From Sternotherus odoratus (Eukaryota; Chordata; Testudines; Kinosternidae): a stretch of DNA of 64,000 bases. This document shows positions 46,768 through 58,783 of the stretch, piece by piece. The stretch spans positions 63,149,840 to 63,213,839 of the forward strand of contig JAVMKO010000002.1 in NCBI GenBank assembly GCA_032164245.1, given 5' to 3'. Under the pieces are notes generated by a model, which saw only the letters and a program-made list of their open reading frames with translations, ran no database searches and was not told the origin of the DNA. The first letter of the stretch is position 1; each line of letters opens with the position of its first letter. The translations under genes and the position numbers were made by a program.

Positions 46768-46952
46768 TGCAGTTCCCATCGGCCGGGACCAATGGGAGCT
46801 GGAGAGGTGGCACCTGTGGACAGGGCAGTGCGCAGAGCTGCTTGGCTGCGCCTCCACATAGGAGTTGGAGGGGAGACATGCCGCTACTTCCAGGAGCTGC
46901 TTGAGGTAAGAGCCGCCCGGAGCCTGCACCCTGATCCCTTCCCATGTTGGAC
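46768..46952 (+). mobile_element. internal fragment of the 9975-type hAT element
   Basis: Matches 10180-10370 through 'ccaatgggagctg.ag.ggtggcacctgtggacagggcagtg.gcagagc' and 'gggagacatgccgct.cttccaggagctgcttgaggtaag'. Neither terminus is present. It abuts the truncated 5' edge of Penelope copy 1. Confidence 0.75.
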
Positions 46953-46959
46953 AAAACCA

Positions 46960-48440
46960 GAATTTACTGGTAGGGGTGTCCCCTTCATTTCATTCTGTAA
47001 GGCATTCCTTGATTAAAGGACTCCTCTCTTCAGAATCTGTCTACAGAAAAACTGATGGAAAGATCCATTTCTCTTGGAATTGAGCCAAATGTTCTTGTGT
47101 GTTCCCTCCAGGTCCCCTTATCCCGGGGATTCTGTGGAGAATTGGAGAGAAGGCCAACTGGCCTACTGAACCTGGCAGTGAATTCTCCATTTTCTTGATC
47201 TCATGTCCTTGAGGCACAGTCAGACTTAGCAAGGAGAATCTAAGTTTGTTATTCTGATAGATCAACCAGCCAGCATTCAGACTATTTAGATCATGATTGC
47301 TCTGTAGAATTGTGAAAGATTATGATGGAAAAGCAGGGGAGCTTCTCTGTAAAATGGAAATGGTTTTCCATCTAGATGACAGAAAGGATCTGATTCTTAA
47401 CACTTTTTCATTTTCTTTGTTATGAACTACAAGCTGTCTCTCAAACTGTGTAGTCTCTCCTTCAGTTCCATAAGAGTGCATCTGGCTACAGTTTTGGCTT
47501 TTACTCATCAGTTTGACTCCATGTTCCTTCAGCCTACAGTGACAATAATTTTAAAAGGCCTCCTGCTAGGAAGCAGCCTCCATCGTGGACTTTAGATGTC
47601 GTACTCGGCAAATTAATGGAACCACTATATTAACCATTGTCAGCATGTTTGGTACAACGTGTCTCATTGGGATCACATAATCTTGAGTGTCTCAGAGATT
47701 CAGGTATTAATAGCAGAACCACGGTATATAGCATTCCATAAGTAGAAGGTGGTCTTCTTGCTAACAGCTTGGATATTTGTTAAAGATGATCCCTATTTTT
47801 CTCTTCAACTAAGCCATACCTGTATAATTTTCCCCTAGCCTCATTCGCTGTCAGTAGAAGTTTGGCTACCCTCTTCACATGTAAGAAAGCCATGAGTTAC
47901 TGTCTAAATAGGACTAAGTAATTCTTCATTAACAGCTAGTTTATTTGTAGTTAATGGAAATAACCCCAGAGGATCCTTGTCTCATGCGATATGAGCTGTT
48001 AATATTTTTTAAATGAGCTGGAGCCTTGCTTCATTCAGTGCATGAAAGGCATTTCTGCCTCAATTGAGTGCACATTTTTTCCTTCAATGAATCCTAGACT
48101 CTACTAAATGCGGAAATTGACAAATGGAGCACTCAAAAGTCAGGAAATGCCCACATTAACAAATGATGGTTGTCTTAACTCTGCATTCTTTTCTGTATGC
48201 ATTACTAGAGAGTCTTTAATTACATGATCACATATTTGTTTTTGATCAAGATCTCTGTCTCCTTCACAGTGATGGTTGGATAGTGCACAATGAATGAGGC
48301 AGGAATATGCTGTGAATGAGAAGATAGTTATATTGATGTTTTCCTTAATTTTGGCCAAATTCTGTTTACATCTACCAGATAGAGAGATTTACAGTGATTT
48401 GACTAAGGACGTGTTTGGGCCTCCAATGGACCAGAGCATA
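46960..48440. other. no gene seen; presumed intron
   Basis: Non-coding DNA without recognised repeats. Confidence 0.35.
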
Positions 48441-48451
48441 GTTGTCTCGTA

Positions 48452-48993
48452 CAGGGGTCTCCAAACTTTGAGATGAGGGCCATATTAGATTTTTTTAAGG
48501 AGCTTTGTGGGCCAAAGCGACTGTGAAAAAAATTAAATATATGCAAATTGTAAAAAAAACCCCACCACTATTCTACTGGGTGAGTGTTGCATTAAATGCT
48601 AAATCAGGTATAAAAGCAGCTGTATAATCAATGCAGGTACTGTGAAATCACACAAAATATTTGTCAATACATTAAAAATCATTTCACGTTTTTTTAAAAA
48701 TTTTATTTCCATCTTCTTTACTCCATTTATTGGAGATGTAATTAAGCATCTGGATTGTAGTTTTACTCTAAGGCAGAGGTCCGTGCCTGCTTGGCTGCAG
48801 CAGTGATGTTCCCCTTTTTGGGGGACACTGGCTTGTGGGGGCATTCACCCCTCACACCACATGTGAGCTGCTGCCAGCGGCCCTCAGCTGCAGCAGCCTT
48901 TGCCTGCTCGCTTCTCCCCTATTGGTTGGGGAGCTGGACAAATTGAAGCTGTGGGCTGGATCCGACCCTCAGGCCGTAGTTTGGAGACCCCTG
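48452..48993. mobile_element. hAT-type MITE, complete
   Basis: Perfect 16-bp terminal inverted repeat CAGGGGTCTCCAAACT / AGTTTGGAGACCCCTG. Flanked by GTCTCGTA (48444-48451) and GTCTGGTA (48994-49001), an 8-bp duplication with one change. Confidence 0.92.
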
Positions 48994-49004
48994 GTCTGGT
49001 ATAT

Positions 49005-49940
49005 AGTGTAAGACAGAAAGGGAATGTAGTAAACAAAGAGGCACTTCTTGAATTTTGATTTTGCAACTTTGCTATTCTTTTAACATATAAATATAAAATG
49101 TTTATAAAATGAACTATAAAGCATCCTAGAGCCTTGATGTGGATGTGATTTATAATGAAAGGTATTAATCGTTATTTGCATTATGTGGATAGTAATGATA
49201 ATTACTAGAATTCTAATTTCTTTAATTTTAAACTTTAAAAAAATGTGCTTTACATTTTGCTCAAGTGTGTAAAATGATGTCCTTGTTCTTAATGAGGAAT
49301 TTCTGGTCCTTTCATTTGAGCTATTGCTGTAATAAATTTGATGTCTTTAATAGCTATCCTGACAAATTATTATTTCTGTTACAGTAGTTTAAAATACCAT
49401 CAAAGTAATTAAAAAAGTTGAATATGTGCACTGCAGCTTCAGACATATTTCATGAGGTGTGAAATAGAATGTAGAAGTATTTACACATTGTATACCTGAT
49501 GAAGCTAAGCATCCGCAATGATTTTCTGTAATTTTTACTTTTTTTGTGTGGAGTAATATACAATGACTTCAGAAAGGTATATTGCGGTAATAGCAACAAT
49601 GTGGTGTTTGTCTTCATATGTCACTTCAATAAATATTGTAACACAAATTGCCTTGAGTCTCTGCAAATCATGTAGTGTTGTCTCATACAGAATTAGCAAT
49701 GTTAAGTATTGAGCGGTTTAACAGATTTGTCATAGTAATACATCTGTTGCTGATTTGTCTCTCATACTAGCTTATATCTGGCTGAGATTTGCTGCTTCAG
49801 GTTTTAGTTATTTCTTTGTGCATGGTAGTATTAAGAGAAGTCAGCTCAGAAGTAGTGTGTGAATATGTGTATTCCAGTACTTAAATAAACTGAGGCTGGG
49901 ATTTTCAGACAGTGGCGTAGCCAGGTTTGAACAGCAGGGG
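49005..49940. other. no gene seen; presumed intron
   Basis: Strongly AT-rich, no repeat recognised. Confidence 0.35.
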
Positions 49941-49959
49941 GAGTGACCACTTAAAAAAA

Positions 49960-51030
49960 AAGAAAGCCAAGAATACTTGTAGCACCTTAGAGACTAACTA
50001 GTTTATTTCAGCATAAGCTTTCGTGAGCTATCGCTTACTTCATCAGATGCATAGAATGGAACAGAAGTAAAATGCATTTATACACACAGAAAGAAAGGAA
50101 AAGAAAAAGAAATTGTACATTATTAGCATACCAATTCTAAGAGGGCTGTTAAATGTAGATGGTCCATTATCACTAGGAGAAAAAAACACCTTTTGAAATG
50201 GAGATCTGTTGTCAGTGAAATTAACTCAGGAAATGCAATCAATTACTGGAATGAGAGAACCAATCTGAAGTTCTGTTAAACCCCTGGTTAATTGTGTCCA
50301 ATTTTAAAATTAATTCCAGTTCCTCAGTTTCTCGTTGGAGTCTGTTTTGGAAGTTTTTCTGTTTCAAAACTGAAACCATCAAATCTTTAATGAAATGACC
50401 AGGAAGATTGAGGTGTTCTCCTACTGGTTTTTGAATGTTATGCCTCCTGATGTCAGATTTGTGTCCATTTAATCTTTTGCGTAGAGACTGGCCGATTTGG
50501 CCAATGTACATAGCAGAGGGGCATTACTGGCACATAATGGCATATATCACATTGGTAGATGTGCAGGTGAATGAGCCTCTGATGGTATGGCTGATGTGAT
50601 TAGGTCCTATGATGGTGTCAGTTGAATGGATATGAGGACAGAGTTGGCATCAGGCTTTGTTACAAGGATAGGTACCTGAGTTAGTGTGTTTGTTGTGTGG
50701 TGTGTGGTTGCTGGTGAGTATTTGTTTCAGGTTGGGGGGCTGTCTGTAAGCGAGGACTGGTCTGTCTCCCAAGATCTGTGAGAATGTGGGGTCATCTTTC
50801 AGGATAGGTTGTAGGTCTTTGATGATGCGTTGGAGAGGCTTAAGTTGGGGGCTGAAGGTGATGGCTAATGGTGTTCTGTTGTTGTCTTTGTTGGGTCTGT
50901 CCTATAGTAGGTGGCTTCTGGGTACTCTTCTTGCTCAGTCAATCTGTATTTTCACTTCCCCAGGTGGGTATTGTAGTTTTAAAAATGCTTGGTAGAGATC
51001 TTGAAGGTGTTTGTCTCTGTCTGAAGGGCA
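49960..51030 (-). mobile_element. Penelope-like element (copy 2)
   Basis: Minus-strand frame 50511-50239 reads MYIGQIGQSLRKRLNGHKSD and continues IRRHNIQKPVGEHLNLPGH, the GIY-YIG endonuclease core. The nucleotide sequence parallels copy 1 over nearly its whole length, including the 3' end 'cactcatagctcacgaaagctta' region at 49975-50055. The reverse-transcriptase region is represented only by its C-terminal side. Stops divide it, so it is inactive. Confidence 0.8.
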
Positions 51031-51036
51031 AAAACA

Positions 51037-51413
51037 TTGTTGCATTTTTGGGTACATGTTGTCAGTCTCCCTTCCTTCCCCCCCATGAAAGCAACGTCTG
51101 ACAGTCATTTCATGCCTTTTTTCCTGGGTTACCCATGCAAATGCCATAGCACAGCAAGCATGGAGCCTGCTCAACTCACCGCTGCTGTCGTGAGCATTGT
51201 AAACACCTTGTGCATTATCCTGTAGTATGTGCAGAGCCTGATTAGGAGATGCCAACCGCGAAGACGATTGTGAGGAGGACAGGGATGCAGACTTTCCTGA
51301 AAGCATGGGATGTGGCAATTGGGACATCATGGCAGCAGTAGAGCAGGAATGGCTTACTGAGTGGGATGAATTGCTTCAATATCCCCTTATGAGCATGGCG
51401 TGTTCTTAATTGG
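51037..51413 (+). pseudogene. possible Harbinger-transposase 5' fragment
   Basis: Plus-strand pieces read MEPAQLTAAVVSIVNTLCII and, after stops, EEDRDADFPESMGCGNWDIM. This arrangement recalls the acidic N-terminus of turtle Harbinger transposases of a different subfamily than the one at 21595. No DDE domain or terminal repeats are present. Identification is from memory of the family and is tentative. Confidence 0.4.
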
Positions 51414-51826
51414 CCATCAACACATGGCCATCTAGCCCTGATGGAAATGTATAATCTATGTAAATCTATCTGGGGGATGTTGCCAAGGAACAAAACACAT
51501 GTTGGAGATACAAATTCATAGCCAATATTCATAACTTTAGATAAAAGATGATACATGCATATAAACAGGATAATCCTATATGATAGATTATAACTTTTCC
51601 TTTAGGTACGCTTTGTATAAAAATTGTTGCAAAGTCATAACAGTGATAATGATACAAATTGTCATTTTTCTTATACATGGAATCACACCATCACTCTTGA
51701 AAGGTGCGGCGGGGGGATAGTTATCATCATAGCACTGGAGATATTCTCTAATTGCTATCATATTCCAGTAACTTTTTGGCAGAAGCCAAATCCTTCATGT
51801 ATCTACAGATCCATTCCATTATTTAT

Positions 51827-52118
51827 GGGCTGGTCTACACTAGGGGGAAGGGTTGACCGAAGATATGCAACATCAGTTATGTGAATAACATAGCTGAAGT
51901 CGGTGTATCTTTGGCCGAATTACCTGCCGTCCGCATGGCGGTCGGCAGCGGGCTCCCCCATTGACTCCAGCTTGCGCCTCTTTGCGAGCTGGAGTTCTGG
52001 AATCGACGGGGCGGGGGGCATTGGCGATTGATTTATCGTGTCTTAATGAGATGCGATAAACTGATCACCATAAGGTCGATCGCTACCCGCTGATCCGGCA
52101 GGGAGTGAAGACATACCC
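51827..52118. mobile_element. MITE with GGTCTACACTA ends (Harbinger-like, tentative)
   Basis: 292 bp. The left end GGGCTGGTCTACACTAGG and the right end (reverse complement GGGTATGTCTTCACTCCC) are inverted. The interior matches 6083-6329 ('gcgggctcccc..ttgactccagcttg.gcctctt', 'gagctggagttctgga', 'gatgcgataaa'). Confidence 0.75.
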
Positions 52119-52285
52119 TCAATCACTGTGTGTGAAGAAAGTCTTCGGAGAGCAACTAAAGAGCTTTGAGCCTAGAACTCAGTGGCATAGTTTTGTTCAT
52201 TTTTTAGCCCATGGTGGTCTGGTTCTTCTTTCGCTAACGTTCCAGAGACTCCCCCTACTTTTATATAATACGATACTATATATCC

Positions 52286-52432
52286 TGTCAGGGTTCCCTC
52301 CCCACTCTGAATGCTAGGGTACAGATTGGGGACCCACATGAAAGACCCGCTAAGCTTATTTCTACCAGCATAGGTTAATACTTCCCCAAGGCACAAATGC
52401 CTTCTTGTCCTTGGACAGGATTGCTACTACAG
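52286..52432 (+). repeat. 5' fragment of a turtle LTR
   Basis: Begins TGTCAGGGTTCCCTCCCCAC and continues 'ctagggtacag...gggacccacatgaaagacc', a common turtle LTR start. It is truncated after about 150 bp. Confidence 0.5.
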
Positions 52433-52728
52433 TCAAGTGATTTAGACAAAGATTCAGGGAAAGGACTACTTGGAGTTCCTATTCTCCCCCCCCCCCCCGA
52501 AATCAAATAAAAAAAATGTTAATTAAAATGGTTTAATTTGGTGCTTTGTAATATCATCAGCTGTCTAACAGATACTTTTCTATTGGTAGAAGATTTGAAC
52601 CCATAATAAAAATATCTTGGTGGTTTTGACCAACATTATGGCTAGTACACATGGATGAAATAAATTTTGTACTGATGAAATAAATATATTTGTTTTAATT
52701 AATAATGTATAATTTATTTTTAAATTAG

Positions 52729-52809
52729 GCTGCAAGGTAATATTTCCAATAGTCCTTGAAATGCAATCACTTTTCCTGTCTTCTGAGGATGATAGTCAGC
52801 CATCACATG
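52729..52809 (+). CDS. CCDC178: coding exon, probable CCDC178 5' region (exon A)
   Basis: After an AG acceptor (52727-52728) the exon runs to a strong GTAAGT donor at 52810. An ATG at 52761 gives MQSLFLSSEDDSQPSH plus one base (phase 1). The frame is also open upstream of this ATG (CKVIFPIVLE), so translation could start in an earlier exon. It splices in frame to 55231. The gene name is inference: the plus-strand gene lies divergent from ASXL3, as CCDC178 does in human, and the next exons lead into a helical, coiled-coil-like protein. I cannot confirm it by sequence memory. Confidence 0.5.
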
Positions 52810-52814
52810 GTAAG

Positions 52815-55225
52815 TTTCCTATAAAGACTTTGTACTGTGCAGTTTTCAGTTGGTTCAGACTTTTAAAGCCTTCAAACAAGATTTAAGTAATTGCTTTATT
52901 TTTATGTGTCTTAACTGTACTTAATATGTTTTTCTCTTGTTTGGTTGTCCTTGTGCACACAGTGCTGCTTCACAATCCTATTGTGGAGAGAGTGCTATAG
53001 AATGCTTAAACTTAAGCCACAACCTACTCTTGGATATTCTTCCCCCTGAAGTTAGAGTTCAGTTCTTCTGTCTAGAAAAACTGAAATTGATTAAATTTGA
53101 AAGTGTCCTTCTAAATTAAATCTTAAATTCTGCAGAAAATGATGAGTGAGGCCCTTTTAACGAAGGTACATTTCCTACTTGACACCAGTGAGTGGATTTG
53201 TGAAATCCTGCTCGTAACCAATGGTTATAATCTACTGAGGAGAAAATTGTGCAGTTAGAGAGTGTGGTGTTTTAGATGCTGCTTGTAACTCTTAGGACTG
53301 GGGGACTGTAGAACAGGAAACAGGAAGGAGGGGGGAGGAGTTGAGCCAAGCCAGAGTTAGAGCTACAGAGGGGTGCAGCAGCAGCTCTGTAAAGAGGTTT
53401 CACTGTTGTTAAATAAAGTCTGCTAAAGTTTGTTAGTACCTTGCCTGCTTGATACAACAGAGAGTAACTTTCTTTATCTAATAAAATTAAATAATTTAAT
53501 AATCTGATTTGAAAAAAAAGAAGAAGTGATCTTGCTGAGTTAAGCTAGTGATTTAAAGAAAATTGGGAACTGCAACAATCACCGCAATATTAATTTGACC
53601 ATACCCTTCATGTATTTGGAAATATATTTCAAAAATATTAATATAGTACAGATTTAACAAAGAAATTTGGGATAGATTCTACATATTTACAATAAATTTG
53701 GTATAACTTTGTTCTGGAACTCTTAACTCTTGCATTTCTTGCTATTTTTCCATTTTAACTGTGCAGCCTTTGAGACAGATAATACCTTATAGGTACTGGC
53801 CCACATTATGCATGATGTAGAACTGCAGTATTTTAGGGGGACCTGCAAGAGAGATTGTGCCTTAAGGCATAGGGGGAGAGCAAATACTGCATTACAGGGG
53901 TATAGCTTGCTAGCTCACTCCAGATACAATCATCCATGTTTCCTTCCAGAGGCAATGTTGGATGTTTGTCATCAGTTATCATGCCAACATTTTCTTCCAG
54001 ATGTCATTCCTATCCTGATAATGCCATTCACCACACATTTTGGTTAAAAGGTCCTTGGTTTCTATCTGGAATGGGTTAAAGTCATTAGAAAACTCCATCC
54101 AAAATTTTGTTTGATATGACACCAAGAAATTAGGTGAAATTTTCTCCAAGAGAAATGTATATAAATGGCTGTCTTGAATCATATTCATTGTTACATCTTA
54201 ATCTGATATATTGTTATATCTGAATCTTCAGAGCATATAAAGGTATATGTAGTCTCAGGTACATCAGTGATAGTAGCTAGCCTTACATCCATTTGTGTCC
54301 AGGAGTTCTGCAGGGCAGCTGCATGGCATTCTCTATATTTTCTTCAAGAAGCTTGTTTGGATTCAGCATCTTGGCATGATGCCTGGTTTCTTCAATAGAT
54401 AACATTTTGGGTTAGACTCTGTTACCCTTATTTAAGTTGTACAGTACCTTACTCAGCAGGTTGTTAAGATATTGATGGATGTGAGTTAGGTGGCACAATC
54501 TGGTTCTTTATTGGGTAACAGAATTGAGTAGCGGGCTCAGGGAAACCTTATAGCTTTTTAATGTATTGGCTTAAAAAGGTTTATTCCTCAAATAGTTTCA
54601 CTGCCCCAAAATGGAAAGGATTGTTCTATACTTTCATTCCTCTAAAAAGTAAGAGTGTACACTGGCTAGAGCTAGGTGTAGTATATGCAGAGCTGCCAAA
54701 CAGATCCATCAGAGATATTCTTTCACCTTTTCTGCTGCACTCTGGGCCTTTCTAGAGCAGAAACTGGCATTCATTTCCTGTTACTTGTCATTGTCATTTT
54801 CCTGATTTGGACAATTATCCACTAAGGGCTAGAAATAAACCATCAAACTCATTTCACTTGTGATGAGCTGTAGATGGAGGAATGCATTAAATTGCTTTTT
54901 GACCTCAGACCCTCCTTCCCTCCCTCCCTCTCTCTCTCTCTCTAGTTTCTTCCTTTTTGTATTTTTCTATACTTTTTTGTGTTTCTCCTTTCACCTTTTA
55001 GATTGTATTTTTAATCCTCTGTCAACTTCTACTTGCAGTTTCTTGAAATCTGAAATGTGATGTTTGCTGTTGCAAATGACAGTGGGCTAGAGCTTTGTGC
55101 AAAATGCATTCACATTGTTAGAATTGGTTGCTATGTCATCTTAATCATAAAACCAAGATTTGTTTCTTGAAAATTTAAAAAATAAATGCTGACATTTGTG
55201 TGTGACTTTTGGTGTGCATTTTGTT
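52815..55225. other. intron between exons A and B; nothing else recognised
   Basis: Presumed intron of about 2.4 kb. 54913-54945 is a CT-rich simple repeat. 53272-53457 contains no clear element. Confidence 0.4.
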
Positions 55226-55230
55226 TTCAG

Positions 55231-55370
55231 GTAAGAGTAAAGAGATGCTCTTGGGTTACTCCACCAGGCGTCGTAGTTGTGCTCTGGTAAATACTCCATC
55301 TCCATGTGTTAACAAAGCTATTCATCACATTCAACAGCTGGAAGTAAAGATAGAAAGCTCCTTTCAACAG
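55231..55370 (+). CDS. CCDC178: coding exon, probable CCDC178 (exon B)
   Basis: 140 bp between ttgttttcag (acceptor) and GTACTG (donor at 55371). Joined to exon A it encodes 47 residues without a stop: GKSKEMLLGYSTRRRSCALV, then NTPSPCVNKAIHHIQQLEVK and IESSFQQ. The second half is amphipathic and helix-prone, which suggests the start of a coiled coil. This is the best protein-coding sequence in the window: open frame, consensus splice sites and no repeat match. The basic RRR and two Cys residues are the visible landmarks. Family assignment to CCDC178 rests mainly on synteny with ASXL3. Confidence 0.65.
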
Positions 55371-55453
55371 GTACTGTCTAACTAAAAATTGTCAAATGTT
55401 AATAAAATCTTGGGTCTGTATAGATAACCAGATTTTAGCTTTGAAAAGGATTA

Positions 55454-56117
55454 CCGTATTTTTCGCCCTATAAGACGCACTTTTTCTTCCCCAAAACGGG
55501 GGGGGGAAAGTTGGTGCGTCTTATAGGGCGAATGTGCGCCCCAGTTCCCCCCTCCCCGCCGCGGGCGGGCTGCCGGGAGCGTCCCGGTTCCCCCCTCCCC
55601 GCCGCGGGCGGGCTGCCGAGGTTCCCCCCTCCCCGCCGCGGGTGGGCTGCCGGGAGCGTCCCGGTTCCCCCCTCCCCGCCGCGGGCGGGCTGCGCTCCCG
55701 GCAGCCCGCCCGCGGCGGGGAGGGGGGAACCCCGGCAGCCCGCCCGCGGCGGGGAGGGGGGAACCCCGGCAGCCCGCCCGCGGCGGGGAGGGGGGAACCT
55801 CGGCAGCCCGCCCGCGGCGGGGAGGGGGGAACCTCGGCAGCCCGCCCGCGGCGGGGAGGGGGGAACCTCGGCAGCCCGCCCGCGGCGGGGAGGGGGGAAC
55901 CTCGGCAGCCCGCCCGCGGCGGGGAGGGGGGAACTGGGACGCTCCCGGCAGCCCGCCCGCGGCGGGGAGGGGGGAACTGGGACGCTCCCGGCAGCCCGCC
56001 CGCGCGGCGGGGACGGGAGAGCGAGGCGCTTTTTTTTTTTTTTTTGGTCCGGCTTTTTTATTGAAAAACGAGGGGGCGTCTTATAGGCCAGAGCGTCCTA
56101 TAGGGCGAAAAATACGG
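55454..56117. mobile_element. mariner/pogo-type MITE with internal GC-rich minisatellite
   Basis: Ends CCGTATTTTTCGCCCTATAA and (reverse complement of the right end) CCGTATTTTTCGCCCTATAG, TA on both flanks (55452-55453, 56118-56119). The 5' end carries its own hairpin (ccctataagacgcac / gtgcgtcttataggg). The centre (55545-56010) is an array of about 34-36-bp units, gggcgggctgccg-type blocks first in one orientation and then in the other. The 191- and 176-aa ORFs are artefacts. Located 84 bp after exon B. Confidence 0.88.
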
Positions 56118-56124
56118 TACTATT

Positions 56125-56520
56125 TTGTAATAATGGAAGTAGTATATTCTCTCTAAACCAATGTCAAGCTAGTTTGTTTATTAGTCAAGATATATGTATA
56201 GTCCTGAAGGGTCAAACTACTTAATTAAAATCAAGCTTTCTTTTGTCTATTTCACAAATCGTCATCCAAAGGCACACACAGCACATAGGGTTGGTTATCA
56301 TTTATCTTATTTATCCGAAAGGATGTAAGAGTCCATATATATTTGGGATCTACACAATTCCAAAGACACATTAACTATAATTATTTTTAAAGCAGGTAAA
56401 AACAAATTCATTTTTCTGTACATTGATGTGTCCTTTTTGCAATGTAAAGTTTAGTGGCTTGTTACATTAGAAAACATGTATTTGACCAAGATGCCTTAGT
56501 GAAATTTATCTTTTATATTT
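56125..56520. other. intron between exons B and C
   Basis: No recognised element; ends in a pyrimidine-poor acceptor tract (atttgcag). Confidence 0.4.
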
Positions 56521-56524
56521 GCAG

Positions 56525-56559
56525 TATGATCATACCCTTGAGAAGGAGAAAATTCCATG
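56525..56559 (+). CDS. CCDC178: small coding exon, probable CCDC178 (exon C)
   Basis: 35 bp between atttgcag and GTAAGA. In frame with exon B (phase 0 to phase 2) it adds YDHTLEKEKIP and the first two bases of the next codon. Charged, helix-compatible residues continue the exon B helix. No following exon is visible up to the window end; a candidate acceptor at 57038 leads to an in-frame stop after nine codons. Confidence 0.5.
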
Positions 56560-56564
56560 GTAAG

Positions 56565-57430
56565 AATTATACGTGATTTTTGTTTTAATGCCAGATAATT
56601 GTTTGATAAGTTAGTCTTCCTGCAAAACACGCTATATGAACTTCAGCACTTCACACATTTTCCACCTTGCTTTGAATGGAACGATAATTATCTTTTTTTT
56701 ATATAGCATTTTGAGGAATTAGATGACTCGGGATTGATAATGGTGTATGGATCACTTGACCTAAATGACCAGTTGATGTCAGTGGGATTTGTTAGATGCC
56801 TATCACATATGAAAATCAGTCTGCTTAGCTAGGTGCTAAAATATGGAAGTTTTGGCTTTACTGTAGAGTTTCATTCTTTAAAATCTTGGCCTTGAAGTAT
56901 TAAGTATGAAGGACAAACTAGTTATGATAAACCATACTTTGTCGCAGTGTTCTGTGATAGTTGTAAATTCTTGGTGTTCTGTATAAATTTTCTTAAACTT
57001 CCCTTTATTTATATGTAACATTTATTGAATTTGTATAGGAGATCAGTTACCTCAGATGCTGTTTAACTATGCAAGAGGTCCCCCAAAAAAGAGGACAGAC
57101 AATTCCAAAACTTGGGAAGAAGAAAAGGTCCCTTGAAATTAACACTGCTTGGTGACCGATCACACTGAGAGGAAGAAGACATTTTTAATTTTCTCCCTCA
57201 AATTTCTCATCCTACATAGTTTTAAACTTTACACTAAATAAATACCTTTTATACTTTCAGTATTATTTGTGACCTGGTTGTGTGTTTCAAAATCTTGCAT
57301 CTTTGGTCGGCAAGGATGTTTTTAAGGGTCAGGCAACCTTAATAATACCAACTGCATCTATACGTCTATTTTTAGAACTGCCTTTTTCACTTAATTAATT
57401 TTTTTATAATAGTATTAACTGATGAAAGAA
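56565..57430. other. presumed intron, no gene seen
   Basis: AT-rich; nothing recognised. Confidence 0.35.
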
Positions 57431-57436
57431 TGGGTG

Positions 57437-57694
57437 GAGGCTGCATTCTGATCTCTGTGTGACTGTGTAAATCCAAAGTAACTCCATTGTCTTCAGTGAT
57501 TTTTACTCCAGATTTACACTTGTGTAACTGAGAACAGATCCTATTTGTGCTCATTGGTCAATGTCCAATCTCTTCTCAGGTGTTCACATATGAATTTGAC
57601 ATTGACTTAATTGAAATCAGAACTGCTATTGGTCAATGAGCATATTTTTATTTATTGAGCCCCCCAAATGCTCTAGACATCATACAGCCAAATA
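57437..57694. repeat. 258-bp segmental duplication, copy 1
   Basis: Matches 58784-59040 over its whole length with about nine substitutions and one 1-bp indel. Starts gaggctgcattctgatctc and ends catacagccaaata. The region includes a common 'tttacacttgtgtaactga' repeat-like motif. Confidence 0.95.
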
Positions 57695-57745
57695 AAAAAG
57701 CATGGGACCTGCCCTAAAGAGTTTGTAATCTAGTAATGTTAATTT

Positions 57746-57861
57746 AGGCCCCAGTCCTGCAAACTGCTCTACTCCTGTGCAGACACCAGTGTAGTTTAGA
57801 TATGTGCCATGCAGTCGGGGGCCTGTCCGCTGCGTGGAGCTGCTTTGCAGGATTGGGGCCT
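57746..57861. mobile_element. small MITE with AGGCCCCAGTCCTGCAAA ends
   Basis: The left end AGGCCCCAGTCCTGCAAACT and the right end (reverse complement AGGCCCCAATCCTGCAAAGC) form a near-perfect inverted repeat of about 18 bp. Confidence 0.7.
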
Positions 57862-57869
57862 CGCAGACA

Positions 57870-58780
57870 CACCAGGTACAGACACAAGCGAAGAGACATA
57901 AGACTTCCCCTTCATTATTTCCTGACTAAAGCTGAATTCCACTTTTTCTTACTTAACCCCAGCCAAGTGTCTGTTGCTTTGATGTTCATCATAGCCTATT
58001 GTCACTATGTAGTGTATTTTAACCCTTCCTTTTTCTGAATTTTGATTGTACTGTGTTTTAAAAAAATTGTATCTTACCTTTGCCATTTCAGTGTTTTGAA
58101 TAACTCTTTCCTTTCTTCTTTTAAAAACTATATTTAGCCTTTCTTTCCTGTGTTTTGTAGTTTTAATTATATTTAATCCATGCCTTTTGGCTTTATACAT
58201 ACTTCATCTTTTTTATTTTTAAAGTATTTTTTATTCATTTTATTTCATATTTTTGAATATTTAGTATACTTAACCCTTATTTGTATTAAAAAATATTTTA
58301 GCACTATAATTGTGTTGTTAGTAGTATTAATATTGATATTTAAATGTTGTCTATTTTTATAAATTATTTTTAACCCTTGCCTAATTTATTGTAACCTTTA
58401 ACTTTCAAATGTTTTAACACTTTTTCATCCATACTCTGTTTTCAAATATTTATAATTTATTTTAGCAATTGAAGAATAACACCTCCTACCCTTTGTAGTA
58501 TTTTGAGAGAGACATCAACTAACTCTTAGGTGCCCTTTTCCCCTACTCCTTCCCAGTGAAAATGAGGAAAAGTTCTATTGATATCAAACTACTGGGTGTG
58601 TAGATGACTGTTTCTGGTTAGCTGCTGATTTGCTGCCCAAGAGGCTTTTTAAGATCTGTCCAAGAGAGAAAGTCCTTGTTTTCAGTTTCCTGAGATCCAA
58701 GAATGCTCCATATATCTGGGGAAGCATGGATAGGAAACTGACAAGCTCCCAAGCTGTGCATTGAGTTTCCTCCTCCTTTC
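57870..58780. other. presumed intron, no gene seen
   Basis: T-rich tract (58180-58450) with nothing recognisable. Confidence 0.35.
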
Positions 58781-58783
58781 ATT

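Noticed and set aside
55511..56086. 191- and 176-codon Gly/Arg-rich ORFs
   Set aside because: Translation of the GC-rich array inside a TA-flanked MITE.
57038..57066. Fourth exon of the plus-strand gene
   Set aside because: Splicing here in the phase left by exon C meets a TAA after nine codons, and the acceptor is weak; at best a rare alternative terminal exon.
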